This document shows, in pieces, positions 43,806-52,442 of a stretch of DNA of 64,000 nucleotides (the stretch's first letter is position 1; each line of letters begins with the position of its first letter). The notes beneath the pieces are model-generated. The model saw only the letters and a program-made list of their open reading frames with translations. It had not been told where the DNA came from and made no database searches. The DNA comes from Nostoc sp. UHCC 0870 (GTDB taxonomy: Bacteria; Cyanobacteriota; Cyanobacteriia; Cyanobacteriales; Nostocaceae): the NCBI RefSeq assembly GCF_022063185.1, contig NZ_CP091913.1, forward strand, positions 5,185,141 through 5,249,140, written 5' to 3'. The position numbers and the translations under genes are program-made.

Positions 43806-44306
43806 TTACGCAATTAAGACCGGACTGTTGATCAGCTGATGATGGGGAATATCAAAGCGAATGGTGTTGGCTGACCAATTTTTAAAATCAGGTGCTAACC
43901 AGATTAACTTATTAAGGATTTCATCATTGACCCACAACACTATGGGAAAGTCAAAAGTTTTGCGAAACTCATCTCGCATCATATTGGTACTGGTGATGAG
44001 TTGGTTAATCGCCGCGACAGATTCTAAACCCCTAATCATCAAGGCTTCTGGGTGAACTGTGCCAATTTCCTTGTTAATGGTTGTGTATAGTGTCTCGTCG
44101 GTTGACTGGAGAATAATTTCTTGGATATTGAATGCTGAAGATTCAGTGACTAAATTGAGTATTTGCTGTTGTTTGTGAAGGGAGTTACAGCAAGCGAATA
44201 TCAACGAAAAATCACCAGCAGCAAGCATGATTGCCCTTTCTAGTCTCTTGGTGGCTGCTGTCGTTTCTGCCAGATGATTTTGCGAGTTACTGAAGCTATT
44301 CATCAC
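43806..44306 (-). pseudogene. N-terminal fragment of a large cyanobacterial ATPase/TPR-type protein
   Basis: The 166 codons begin with a normal start (MMNSFSNSQNHLAE) and read RLERAIMLAAGDFSLIFACCN, LESVAAINQLITSTNMMRDEF and FPIVLWVNDEILNKLIWLAPDFKNW. I recall this block as the N-terminal domain of large cyanobacterial proteins that continue with tetratricopeptide repeats or an ATPase; that recall is not verified. The frame ends 42 bases from the IS630 element, so the remainder was probably lost with that insertion. It may also survive as a short stand-alone gene. Confidence 0.5.
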
Positions 44307-44684
44307 TAAATTTGAGATTTTAGGTTGAAAGTTGTAAATATAACCGTGTATCCACCGTCTACTAGCTATTTTGGGTTTACGTATCCCTAGGTAACTAGAT
44401 AGAAACTTTTTAATTACTAGTTAGTATACTGCTAAATATACTCTAATGGTCAATCATTCGGTATATTATTTACTTTATTCAAACAAATATGAAGATGATG
44501 CGTTGATATTAACAGATGAATCAGATGAAATCATTACATTAAGATATAAAGAAAACATAAAGATTTATCCCTTTCTATCTCTATAGATAAAAGTGTTCAT
44601 CTACTAATAATCCTTATTTGGAGCAACTTCTGGCTTGTGAATGCGTCATAATTATTGTTTTATTTTCTGCCGATGTAACAATTT
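44307..44684. other. 378-base gap with one small ORF
   Basis: The region between divergent genes is AT-rich and should hold the promoter of the GH10-like gene. One short plus-strand frame, listed separately, is the only coding candidate. Confidence 0.5.
44446..44586 (+). CDS. Possible 46-aa small protein or gene remnant
   Basis: The frame begins MVNHSVYYLLYSNKYEDDAL and ends IYPFLSL. Its composition is protein-like (acidic middle, aromatic-rich start), but there is no ribosome site and I do not recognise it. It may be a fragment of a deleted gene. Confidence 0.25.
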   Translation: MVNHSVYYLLYSNKYEDDALILTDESDEIITLRYKENIKIYPFLSL

Positions 44685-45935
44685 ATGAAAATGTTTAGAA
44701 AGTGGGATATGAGGTTTTTGTTGCAGAATTTTAATCAAAAAAGCAAGCCAGTATTTTTTGCAGTGATGCTGGTTTTGAGTGTAGTGACTACAGTTATTTT
44801 ATCGTTACCTTTAAACGCACAAATCACTCCCAACTCATCATTAGCATCGGAATTGAGGGGGGTTTGGTTAACTAATATTGATAGTGATGTGCTGTTTAAT
44901 CGCGATCGCCTGCAAAAATCTTTACAAAAATTAGATGAACTTAACTTCAATACCGTATATCCAGCAGTGTGGAACTGGGGATATACACTGTATCCGAGTC
45001 AAGTAGCAGCGAAAGTGATTGGGCGATCGCTTGATCCTACTCCTGGATTACAAGGGCGCGATATGCTCAAAGAAATTGTCACCGAGGGACATAAACAAGG
45101 TTTAACCGTGATTCCTTGGTTTGAATTTGGCTTCATGGCCCCAGCAGATTCTCTCCTAGCTAAAAATCGTCCCCAATGGTTGACAAGTCGCAGCAATGGT
45201 ACTCGCATTGTTAAAGAAGGCACACATGAACGAGTTTGGTTAAGTCCCTTTCGCCCCGATGTACAGCGATTTATCCAGGATTTAATTGTCGAAATCGTCA
45301 GAAACTACGATATCGACGGTATCCAATTTGACGACCATTTCGGCTTACCTTCGGAACTGGGCTATGATGCCTACACCATAGACTTATACAAAAAAGAACA
45401 TCGTGGTCAAGCACCATCCAAAAACCCCAAAGATCCAGAATGGGTACGTTGGCGAGCTAGCAAAATCACTGCTTTCATGAAGCGGGTATTTACAGCGATT
45501 AAATCTGTCAAAAAAGATTGCTTAGTTTCCGTTGCACCCAACCCCCAGCGTTTTTCCTACGAATATTTTCTCGCAGATTGGCAACGCTGGGAACGTATGG
45601 GAATAGTTGAAGACTTGGTATTGCAGATTTACCGCGATGATCTTAATGTCTTTGTCAAAGAATTAGAGTATCCAGAAGTCAAAGCAGCCCAAAAACATAT
45701 ACCTGTGAGTATTGGGATTTTGTCTGGATTGAAAAATAGATCCGTACCCATGCAGCAAATTCAAACCCAAGTGGAGAAAGTACGCGATCGCAATTTTGCC
45801 GGAGTCTCCTTCTTTTTCTATGAAACCCTCTGGAATCTCACTAAGGAAAAACCCTTAGAACGTCAGACAGCCTTGAAACAAATGTTTTCAACCCCAGCTA
45901 AGTATCCCAATTTGCTGAGGGGGTGGAAAGCGTAA
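44685..45935 (+). CDS. Glycoside hydrolase-like (GHL10) secreted protein
   Basis: This 416-aa protein has an N-terminal hydrophobic signal or anchor (FFAVMLVLSVVTTVILSLPLNA in parts) and a GHL10 domain: ELRGVWLTNIDSDVLFN, LNFNTVYPAVWNWGYTLYPS, IPWFEFGFM and the catalytic-region GIQFDDHFGLPSELG. The family is a TIM barrel thought to cut or bind polysaccharides such as peptidoglycan-linked glycans. It would act in the periplasm or cell wall. Three ATGs are possible near the start (44685, 44691, 44709). It converges on the M50 protease gene. Confidence 0.82.
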   Translation: MKMFRKWDMRFLLQNFNQKSKPVFFAVMLVLSVVTTVILSLPLNAQITPNSSLASELRGVWLTNIDSDVLFNRDRLQKSLQKLDELNFNTVYPAVWNWGYTLYPSQVAAKVIGRSLDPTPGLQGRDMLKEIVTEGHKQGLTVIPWFEFGFMAPADSLLAKNRPQWLTSRSNGTRIVKEGTHERVWLSPFRPDVQRFIQDLIVEIVRNYDIDGIQFDDHFGLPSELGYDAYTIDLYKKEHRGQAPSKNPKDPEWVRWRASKITAFMKRVFTAIKSVKKDCLVSVAPNPQRFSYEYFLADWQRWERMGIVEDLVLQIYRDDLNVFVKELEYPEVKAAQKHIPVSIGILSGLKNRSVPMQQIQTQVEKVRDRNFAGVSFFFYETLWNLTKEKPLERQTALKQMFSTPAKYPNLLRGWKA

Positions 45936-46024
45936 CAATTCAAAATTCAAAATTCAAAATTCAAAAATAAATTATGAGTAATAAGTAATGGGTATTTACT
46001 CATTACTCATTACTCATTACTCAT
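45936..46024. repeat. STRRs between convergent genes: ATTCAAA and TTACTCA x4
   Basis: About three ATTCAAA-type units at 45938-45965 are followed by ATGAGTAATAAGTAATGGGTA and four perfect TTACTCA units at 45996-46023. The left segment is complementary to the units and can form a hairpin. The same arrangement with 17 units lies at 5171-5302. Confidence 0.9.
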
Positions 46025-47506
46025 TTACCCGCCGATTCCCAACCTTCCAGCCAGTCCGGGGGTTAGGGGTAAAAGGGTGGTAATCATCAAGAACAGAACC
46101 AATAAACCCAAAGCAGCCCTTGCATCATTGGGTTCAGTGATTTCATTCAAGCTGGGGCGTTCTAAATCCCGTTGTAGAAATAGAATGACGATTAACCAAT
46201 ATAATGCCAGAGCATTACCCAAGCCTACCAAAGCTAAGACAATTAAAGTAGCGATCGTTGACCTATTTGCAGTTTTGCGTCCATAAATGGCCTGTACAAT
46301 GCGTCCACCATCTAATTGTCCGGCTGGCATCAAGTTTAAAGCAGTGATGACTAATCCCAGCCAACCAATCACCACGAGGGGATTAACATTGACTAACGGT
46401 GATTGCAACGCTGAACCCAGAACAACCCGTGCTAGGCTACCTACTAAAATTGAACCTTGGAAAAACTGATTGGGTAGTTGAAATAAACTACCTGGGTGAG
46501 AAAGCAGCAAGCCCACAATCAGCATCAGTAAAGATACAATACCACCAGCAATCGGCCCTGCCACGGCAATATCAAATAATACTGAGCGATTCTGTAACAG
46601 CGACTCAAAGCGGGTGATTGATCCAAAAGACCCAATCTGTACCGCCGGTAAGAAGAAAGGCCAACTGAGGCGGACTTGATGACGACGGGCTAGTAACCAA
46701 TGTCCAATTTCATGGGCGATCAAAATCGCAAATATACCCAAGCCGATGGGTAAAGCCTCTTGCAACCGTTCTGGGTTAGCCAGGACATCAAAATTGAGCA
46801 ATAATCCCGCCGTTTCTAGACTAGTGCCAATAGTTGCTACAGCCAAGATAGCTGCAAAAACTTTTTGCGGTAACGTGATTGGGCGTGGGTCATTGCTGCT
46901 AGGTAGAACAATAACCACAGGTTTACCGTCTGTGTTTTCTAATAAAAACAAGCGATATTTATCACCAAGTTTTTCTTTTAAACTGGTAGTCAGACGTTGG
47001 TGAACATCTTGGGGTTCACCGCGTAAATTACCCTTGAAAATAGCACCTTGTTGGTAGGCGATCGTTTCTGTGGCAAAAAACGTATCAATCCCAAAAATGC
47101 TTCTAATGGAACTCAAGTCTTCTTCTGGAATTGGCAGTATTTCTACAACTACTGCTGTTGACTGTGGTAAGTTTTCAGATGCTTGAGAAGATTCATCCGC
47201 CAACCTTTGGGTTGCTCGTTGCTTCAGGATGGCATCTTGACCAGCAGCACGCAACTGTCTGCCTAAGTAGACATACAAGCCAGCAGAAACCACCACCAAG
47301 AACAATATACCAGCTATGTTGATATAAATTCCGGCTGCAAACAAACCGAAGAACAACAGCCAGGGAGTCATTAACACCACCGACTGCAACCAGGCCAAGA
47401 TTCCCAGTTTCCCAAAAGGTCTAGCGCGATAAAAGCCCCAACCTAAAATGGCAAAAGCCACTAACAAAATTATCCCAAGTATAGGAGTCTCTGACGAAGT
47501 AAACAT
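46025..47506 (-). CDS. Site-2-protease family (M50) membrane metalloprotease
   Basis: This protein of about 493 aa is an intramembrane zinc protease. The HEIGHWLLAR motif at about residue 265 supplies two zinc ligands and the catalytic glutamate; the third ligand is in NLMPAGQLDGGRIVQAIYG. About eight membrane helices are present. A soluble region (residues 90-210) precedes the core, like the EGY1-type proteases of cyanobacteria and plastids. I use the ATG at 47506 (an upstream TTG is possible), with AAGGG before it. The substrate is unknown. Confidence 0.87.
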   Translation of the reverse strand: MFTSSETPILGIILLVAFAILGWGFYRARPFGKLGILAWLQSVVLMTPWLLFFGLFAAGIYINIAGILFLVVVSAGLYVYLGRQLRAAGQDAILKQRATQRLADESSQASENLPQSTAVVVEILPIPEEDLSSIRSIFGIDTFFATETIAYQQGAIFKGNLRGEPQDVHQRLTTSLKEKLGDKYRLFLLENTDGKPVVIVLPSSNDPRPITLPQKVFAAILAVATIGTSLETAGLLLNFDVLANPERLQEALPIGLGIFAILIAHEIGHWLLARRHQVRLSWPFFLPAVQIGSFGSITRFESLLQNRSVLFDIAVAGPIAGGIVSLLMLIVGLLLSHPGSLFQLPNQFFQGSILVGSLARVVLGSALQSPLVNVNPLVVIGWLGLVITALNLMPAGQLDGGRIVQAIYGRKTANRSTIATLIVLALVGLGNALALYWLIVILFLQRDLERPSLNEITEPNDARAALGLLVLFLMITTLLPLTPGLAGRLGIGG

Positions 47507-47739
47507 TTCCAAACCCTTCGCTGTGAAAGACCAAGCCCGAATTAGTCAGGTGATACAGATACATTACTAATCTATAACGGACGCTGTAGTCTGCCCAAAT
47601 CGCAAAGGGTGTAATTTCCGTTTAAATACAAAGACACAAAGATACAGAGGCACAAAGAAAAATTCATCCAGATTTCACAGGAAAAACACGGGATGCTGGA
47701 AGCTCAGTCACGAAGAGTGCTGAGAGGAAAGCGGCACTA

Positions 47740-47753
47740 GCGACTTTAGTCGC
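47740..47753. terminator. Hairpin spanning the stop of the small divergent ORF
   Basis: GCGACT and AGTCGC pair across a 2-base loop and include the stop codon of the 60-aa gene. The core GACTTTAGTC is the same as in the REP-like palindromes at 31667, 61814 and 63232. Confidence 0.45.
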
Positions 47754-47928
47754 CTTCAGTCTTTGCCTCAACAATAAGTCTATCAACAAATTCTCTTAAC
47801 CGTTCTTGCCAGTCAGGAACGGTTTTTAGTTTGTCTTTGACACCGGGCAATACTTTAAAGCAAACAGGGTCTTTGTCGAATGGCTGTTTACTCGTAAAAC
47901 CTAACTTGTTCTTTTTCTGGAATGGCAT
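47746..47928 (-). CDS. Small basic protein divergent from tnpB
   Basis: The 60-aa product starts MPFQKKNKLGFTSKQPFDKD and ends in a helix (PDWQERLREFVDRLIVEAKTEGD in parts). It has no recognisable fold. It lies inside the TnpB element, between the left hairpin and the tnpB start, on the opposite strand, sharing a 56-base promoter region with tnpB. It could be a regulator or a passenger; nothing in the sequence decides this. Confidence 0.55.
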   Translation of the reverse strand: MPFQKKNKLGFTSKQPFDKDPVCFKVLPGVKDKLKTVPDWQERLREFVDRLIVEAKTEGD

Positions 47929-47955
47929 TGCAATTAGCTACATATGTTGATATAC

Positions 47956-47974
47956 TAACTATATAACATAGTTA
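47956..47974. promoter_or_regulatory. Palindromic operator candidate between tnpB and the small ORF
   Basis: TAACTAT and ATAGTTA are perfect inverted copies with a 5-base spacer, centred in the 56-base divergent region. A dimeric repressor could bind here and control both genes. Confidence 0.4.
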
Positions 47975-47984
47975 CGAGCAACCG

Positions 47985-49244
47985 ATGTCTTACGGATGCC
48001 AGCAGATTTTAATTACTCCAGACAACAGATTAAAAGCCTTGCTTGAGTACGTCTGTACCGAAGCAAATAATTTGATTAACTGTGGAATTTATTACAGTCG
48101 TCAATATTATTTTAAAACTGGTAAATTCCCGAGTAAAGTTGATTTACATAAGCAGATAGGGACTATTCAAAAGAACAGGCATTATCAAGCTTTGTATTCA
48201 GATACTGCACAGCAAATATTAACTGGCGTGGCTGAATCGTTCAAATCTTACATGGGACTAGTCAAGGGGATAAAAAAAGGTATAGTTACTCAAAACCCTA
48301 GATTACCGAATTACAGGACATCTGGAGGTTTAGCACTAGCAACTTTTACCGGGCGTTCTCTTAAGTTGAAAGACGGAATACTTCGATTCCCCTTGGGAAG
48401 TTTGGTAAAAACTTGGTTCGGGGTTGATGGTTTCTATCTGCCAATGCCTGCGAATCTAGATTTTAAATCGATCAGAGAGGTGCGAATTTTACCAAGAAAT
48501 AGATGTTTTTATGCTGAGTTCGTTTATCAGCAAACTATAAATGTAGTTGAGCTTGATAAATCTAAGGTGCTAGGAATTGACCACGGCTTAAATAATTGGC
48601 TAACCTGTGTTTCCAATATTGGGACTTCCTTTATTGTTGATGGATTGCATCTCAAAAGTTTGAATCAGTGGTACAACAAGTCAGTTGCTAAAATCAAAGA
48701 AAATAAACCTCAAGGTTTTTGGTCTAACCGACTTGCAGCGATCACAGAAAAGCGCAATAGCCTAATGCGTAACGCTGTAAACAAAGCGGCAAGAATTGTC
48801 ATTAACCACTGTATTGATAATAAAATCGGTTCAATAGTTTTTGGTTGGAATAAGGGTCAAAAAGATGGTGCTGATCTGGGCAAAAAGAACAATCAAAAGT
48901 TTGTTCAAATCCCAACAGCAAAACTAAAAAACCGCATTGAACAACTCTGTGAACAATACGGAATAGACTTTATTGAAACAGAAGAAAGCTATACTTCAAA
49001 AACATCGTTCTTAGATGATGATGTTCTACCTAAATTTGGCGCAAAACCCAAAGGGTGGAAAAGCAGTGGTGTTAGAACCAATCGCGGTTTATTCAAAACA
49101 GCAACTGGAATCAAGATAAATGCAGACTGTAACGGGGCTGCAAATATTATCCGAAAAGTAGCGATGATAGCTAAATTTGATTTAGTTGGAATCAGTAGAG
49201 GTGCTTTAAGTGCGCCTAAGAAAGTTCTTCTATGGACTCTTTAG
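47985..49244 (+). CDS. tnpB: TnpB RNA-guided nuclease (zinc-finger-less variant)
   Basis: TnpB is the RNA-guided DNA nuclease ancestor of Cas12, which helps transposon retention. This 419-aa protein has the RuvC acidic sites: D in LGIDHGLNNWLT, E in FIETEESYTSKTS and D in KINADCNGAANII. The region between the last two lacks the usual paired CxxC zinc-ribbon and instead reads SFLDDDVLPKFG, then SGVRTNRGLFKTATG, a pattern I recall from one cyanobacterial TnpB lineage. The length is normal. No tnpA accompanies it, so movement needs a transposase in trans. Confidence 0.88.
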   Translation: MSYGCQQILITPDNRLKALLEYVCTEANNLINCGIYYSRQYYFKTGKFPSKVDLHKQIGTIQKNRHYQALYSDTAQQILTGVAESFKSYMGLVKGIKKGIVTQNPRLPNYRTSGGLALATFTGRSLKLKDGILRFPLGSLVKTWFGVDGFYLPMPANLDFKSIREVRILPRNRCFYAEFVYQQTINVVELDKSKVLGIDHGLNNWLTCVSNIGTSFIVDGLHLKSLNQWYNKSVAKIKENKPQGFWSNRLAAITEKRNSLMRNAVNKAARIVINHCIDNKIGSIVFGWNKGQKDGADLGKKNNQKFVQIPTAKLKNRIEQLCEQYGIDFIETEESYTSKTSFLDDDVLPKFGAKPKGWKSSGVRTNRGLFKTATGIKINADCNGAANIIRKVAMIAKFDLVGISRGALSAPKKVLLWTL

Positions 49245-49332
49245 AAATCTCAGCGTCTTTAGACCTGAGAAGCTTAATTTTATTTGCCAAACTAAATAAT
49301 TGAACTGCTCGCTTATGTGGTACGTGAAACTT

Positions 49333-50007
49333 ATGCGATTCCCCGCTTGGAAAAAAAGTTTTTTAGCTTTTAGCTTTGTAGTCTTAACAGCGTGTTCTCC
49401 AAATTCTCAAGCCCAAAATAAAAACTCTAATCCCATTGCTGATGCTAGCGATAAGCAGCACATGAATCATGGTGGTATGAATCACAACATGGCAATGGAT
49501 TTAGGTCCAGCCGATGCTGGCTATGATTTGCGATTTATCGACGCAATGATTCCTCACCATCAAGGGGCGTTAGATATGGCTAAGGAATTGCAACAAAAAT
49601 CCACCCGCCCTGAACTCAAACAGCTAGCTACAGATATTATCAAAGCTCAGAACCAAGAAATTAGCCAGATGAAACAGTGGCGAACAACTTGGTATCCCAA
49701 AGCAGGAGATAAACCAATGGCTTATGATGCCAAAATGGGTCACATGATGGAAATGTCATCAGAGCAAATTAAAGCCATGATGATGAGCATGGACTTAGGC
49801 GCGGCTGATGCAGAATTTGACCTCCGCTTTATCAATGCCATGATTCCTCATCATGAAGGAGCTTTGGTCATGGCTGAAGATGCTTTAAAAAAATCCCAGC
49901 GTCCTGAAATCAAAAATTTAGCGCAAGCAATTATCAAAGGTCAAAATACAGAAATTAATCAAATGAAACAGTGGCGGAAAACTTGGTATCAACAATCTAA
50001 ATCGTAA
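49333..50007 (+). CDS. DUF305 family lipoprotein with two domain copies
   Basis: This secreted protein of about 224 aa has a signal with lipobox-like VLTAC. It carries two similar DUF305 blocks, each with DLRF(I)-AMIPHH-GAL-MA: first at about residues 55-120 (FIDAMIPHHQGALDMAKEL), second at about 155-220 (FINAMIPHHEGALVMAEDA). A Met/His-rich spacer (HMNHGGMNHNMAMD) suggests binding of copper or another soft metal. The frame opens at a TTG at 49300, but the ATG at 49333 gives a normal signal peptide. The function of DUF305 is poorly defined. Confidence 0.82.
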   Translation: MRFPAWKKSFLAFSFVVLTACSPNSQAQNKNSNPIADASDKQHMNHGGMNHNMAMDLGPADAGYDLRFIDAMIPHHQGALDMAKELQQKSTRPELKQLATDIIKAQNQEISQMKQWRTTWYPKAGDKPMAYDAKMGHMMEMSSEQIKAMMMSMDLGAADAEFDLRFINAMIPHHEGALVMAEDALKKSQRPEIKNLAQAIIKGQNTEINQMKQWRKTWYQQSKS

Positions 50008-50113
50008 ATATGGGGCGATGATACAGTATCAGGTGAAACGGCAACTCACAGCAGCCACGCAAAATAACAGAAAATAATTGAGTGCTATTGAAACCTTGAG
50101 GAGTAAATTTATC

Positions 50114-50605
50114 ATGTTCCGTCTCTCACCAGCTTGGACAAAGCAACTACTGTGGAGTATTGCTTGTGTAATATTTTTAACTTTAACTTGTAGTTTAATA
50201 CTTCCTGCTACAACTTGGGCTGACTCTTCTGGCTTGGGAGTTAAGTTAGGACATCTGAGTGCTTGTCCAGTTTCAGATAACTGTGTTGTAAGTCAAGATG
50301 GTGATGCCAAACACGCCATTGAACCGATCGCCTATCATGTAGATCGCGACAAAGCACGAGAAACCTTACTCAAAGTTCTCACCGTTGTTCCCCGGACAGA
50401 GGTTTTAGAAGAAAAAGAAAATTACATCTACGCGATTTCCAAAAGCCGCATTTTCAAATTTGTGGATGATGTAGAGTTTTATTTACCTCCTAATGAGTCA
50501 GTCATTCATATGCGATCGGCATCCCGCGTAGGAGAATCCGATCTGGGAGTTAACCGTAGGCGTTTAGAACAAATTCGTTTAGCCCTGAAAGATTTAAACA
50601 TTTGA
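50114..50605 (+). CDS. DUF1499 family protein
   Basis: This protein of about 163 aa has a signal peptide (LLWSIACVIFLTLTCSLILPATTWA in parts) and a DUF1499 domain (LSACPVSDNCVVSQDG, then FKFVDDVEFYLPPNESVIHMRSASRVGESDLGVNRRRLE in parts). The cysteine pair may form a disulphide. The ATG at 50114 has GAGGAG 10 bases upstream and is preferred over the TTG at 50078. The role of the family is unknown. Confidence 0.82.
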   Translation: MFRLSPAWTKQLLWSIACVIFLTLTCSLILPATTWADSSGLGVKLGHLSACPVSDNCVVSQDGDAKHAIEPIAYHVDRDKARETLLKVLTVVPRTEVLEEKENYIYAISKSRIFKFVDDVEFYLPPNESVIHMRSASRVGESDLGVNRRRLEQIRLALKDLNI

Positions 50606-50844
50606 GGGTAAAGTCCAAAATTTGGCGATCGCAATTAGAATAATCAAAATTTTTAGTCATGGCTTCTTTGGTTGCCAACTCTGTTGTTAGCAATCAAAAA
50701 AGCCACTATCTTCACCTCATTAGTACAGCACGGCGTAAAATAAGCGCAAAGATAACAACTCAGCGACGTGACTCCACCAGAAAAAAGCTCGACTTTTTTT
50801 GATACTATAAAAACTCTTGACTCTTGTAACCTAACCATTGACTT

Positions 50845-52248
50845 ATGAGCAAAGGAACACTGTTCGATAAAGTTTGGGACTTACATACGGTTGGTATACT
50901 TCCTTCAGGGCTGACACAGCTATTTATTGGGCTACACCTAATTCATGAAGTTACCAGTCCCCAGGCCTTTGCTATGTTACGGGAGAGAGGACTAAAAGTT
51001 TTGTTTCCAGAGCGGACTGTAGCCACTGTAGATCACATTGTACCTACAGATAATCAGGCACGTCCCTTTAGCGATCGCATGGCAGAAGAAATGATCCAGT
51101 CGCTAGAAACAAACTGTCAAGAAAATGCTATCACCTTCCATAATATTGGTTCTGGCAACCAAGGTATAGTCCACGTCATTGCCCCAGAGTTGGGACTCAC
51201 CCAGCCAGGAATGACGATCGCCTGTGGAGACAGCCACACTTCCAGTCATGGGGCGTTTGGTGCGATCGCCTTTGGTATCGGTACAAGCCAAGTACGGGAC
51301 GTTCTCGCCTCCCAAACCCTATCATTATCTAAACTCAAAGTCCGCAAAATTGAAGTTAACGGCACTCTTAACCCCGGTGTCTACGCTAAAGATGTCATCC
51401 TGCATATTATCCGCATCCTGGGAGTAAAAGGTGGTGTAGGTTACGCCTACGAATACGCAGGTACGACCTTTGAGCAGATGAACATGGAAGAGAGGATGAC
51501 AGTCTGCAACATGGCCATTGAAGGCGGTGCAAGATGTGGTTACGTTAATCCTGATCAAATCACCTATGATTACCTCCAAGGTAGAGACTTTGCGCCGAAA
51601 GGTGCAGAGTGGGAGCAAGCAGTGGCTTGGTGGGAATCCATCAAGAGTGATGCTAATGCCGAATATGATGATGTGATAGTCTTCAACGCGGCAGATATTC
51701 CCCCCACCGTGACTTGGGGAATTACCCCCGGACAAGGTATTGGCGTGAACCAGTTGATACCCAAGCCGGAAGAATTAGCAGAAGAAGACCGCTTCGTTGC
51801 AGAAGAAGCATATCGCTACATGGATTTATATCCCGGTCAACCGATTAAGGGAACTAAAATTGATGTCTGCTTTATTGGTAGCTGCACCAACGGCAGAATT
51901 AGCGACCTCAGAGAAGCAGCCAAAATCGCCAAAGGTCGCCATGTAGCGGCGGGAATTAAAGCTTTTGTCGTCCCTGGTTCGGAACGAGTCAAACTAGCCG
52001 CCGAAGCGGAAGGATTAGATAAAGTCTTCCAAGAAGCCGGCTTTGAGTGGCGTGAACCCGGTTGTTCCATGTGTTTGGCGATGAACCCCGACAAACTAGA
52101 AGGCAGACAAATTAGTGCTTCCTCCTCCAACCGCAACTTTAAAGGACGGCAAGGTTCAGCCTCCGGGCGGACACTCCTAATGAGTCCCGCAATGGTAGTA
52201 ACTGCGGCAATTAAAGGTGAAGTCGCTGATGTAAGAGAACTGCTTTAA
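50845..52248 (+). CDS. leuC: 3-isopropylmalate dehydratase large subunit
   Basis: LeuC and LeuD form isopropylmalate isomerase, the second step specific to leucine synthesis. The [4Fe-4S] cluster cysteines lie in FIGSCTNGR and PGCSMCLAMNPD, and CGDSHTSSHGAFGAIAFG (in parts) is the aconitase signature. The length (467 aa) is normal. leuD follows after 194 bases filled with heptamer repeats, an unusually large separation for partner subunits. Confidence 0.97.
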   Translation: MSKGTLFDKVWDLHTVGILPSGLTQLFIGLHLIHEVTSPQAFAMLRERGLKVLFPERTVATVDHIVPTDNQARPFSDRMAEEMIQSLETNCQENAITFHNIGSGNQGIVHVIAPELGLTQPGMTIACGDSHTSSHGAFGAIAFGIGTSQVRDVLASQTLSLSKLKVRKIEVNGTLNPGVYAKDVILHIIRILGVKGGVGYAYEYAGTTFEQMNMEERMTVCNMAIEGGARCGYVNPDQITYDYLQGRDFAPKGAEWEQAVAWWESIKSDANAEYDDVIVFNAADIPPTVTWGITPGQGIGVNQLIPKPEELAEEDRFVAEEAYRYMDLYPGQPIKGTKIDVCFIGSCTNGRISDLREAAKIAKGRHVAAGIKAFVVPGSERVKLAAEAEGLDKVFQEAGFEWREPGCSMCLAMNPDKLEGRQISASSSNRNFKGRQGSASGRTLLMSPAMVVTAAIKGEVADVRELL

Positions 52249-52252
52249 GAAG

Positions 52253-52440
52253 GGGTATAGGGGTGTAAGGGTGTAGGGGTATAGGGGGAAAGACAATACA
52301 TAACATTTTCCCTCTTCCACAGTCCCCAGTCCCCAGTCCCCAGTCCCCAGTCCCCAGTCCCTATTCCCTATTGTTCAATTTTGAATTTTGTTAGCGCAGC
52401 GTTAGCGAGTCCACGAGCGTCATTTTGAATTTTGAATTGA
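52253..52440. repeat. STRR-filled leuC-leuD spacer
   Basis: The spacer contains degenerate GGGTGTA/GGGTATA heptamers (52253-52290), at least five CAGTCCC units (52321-52358) and ATTTTGA-type units on both sides of a TTAGCGCAGCGTTAGCGAG stretch. No gene is present. If leuCD is one transcript, it must read through all of this. Confidence 0.85.
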
Positions 52441-52442
52441 TT

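Larger units (their letters stand above)
47703..49269 (+). mobile_element. TnpB-only IS200/IS605-type element (IS1341 group)
   Basis: The element is bounded by two similar imperfect hairpins: CTCAG...CTGAG at 47703-47724 on the left and CTCAG-C-GTCT-TT-AGAC-CTGAG at 49249-49269 on the right, as expected for subterminal hairpins of this family. It contains tnpB and a divergent 60-codon ORF, and no Y1 transposase (tnpA). The exact cut ends are not determined. The right hairpin and following bases are where the guide-RNA scaffold (omega RNA) and guide would end. Confidence 0.7.

Noticed and set aside
47703..49269. A complete IS605 with its own Y1 transposase
   Set aside because: No tnpA-sized gene with an HUH motif is present in or beside the element; the 60-codon ORF is too short and lacks the motif.
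50750..50844. A leucine attenuator before leuC
   Set aside because: There is an AAAAAAG/CTTTTTT pairing, but no leader peptide with leucine codons and no convincing alternative stems.
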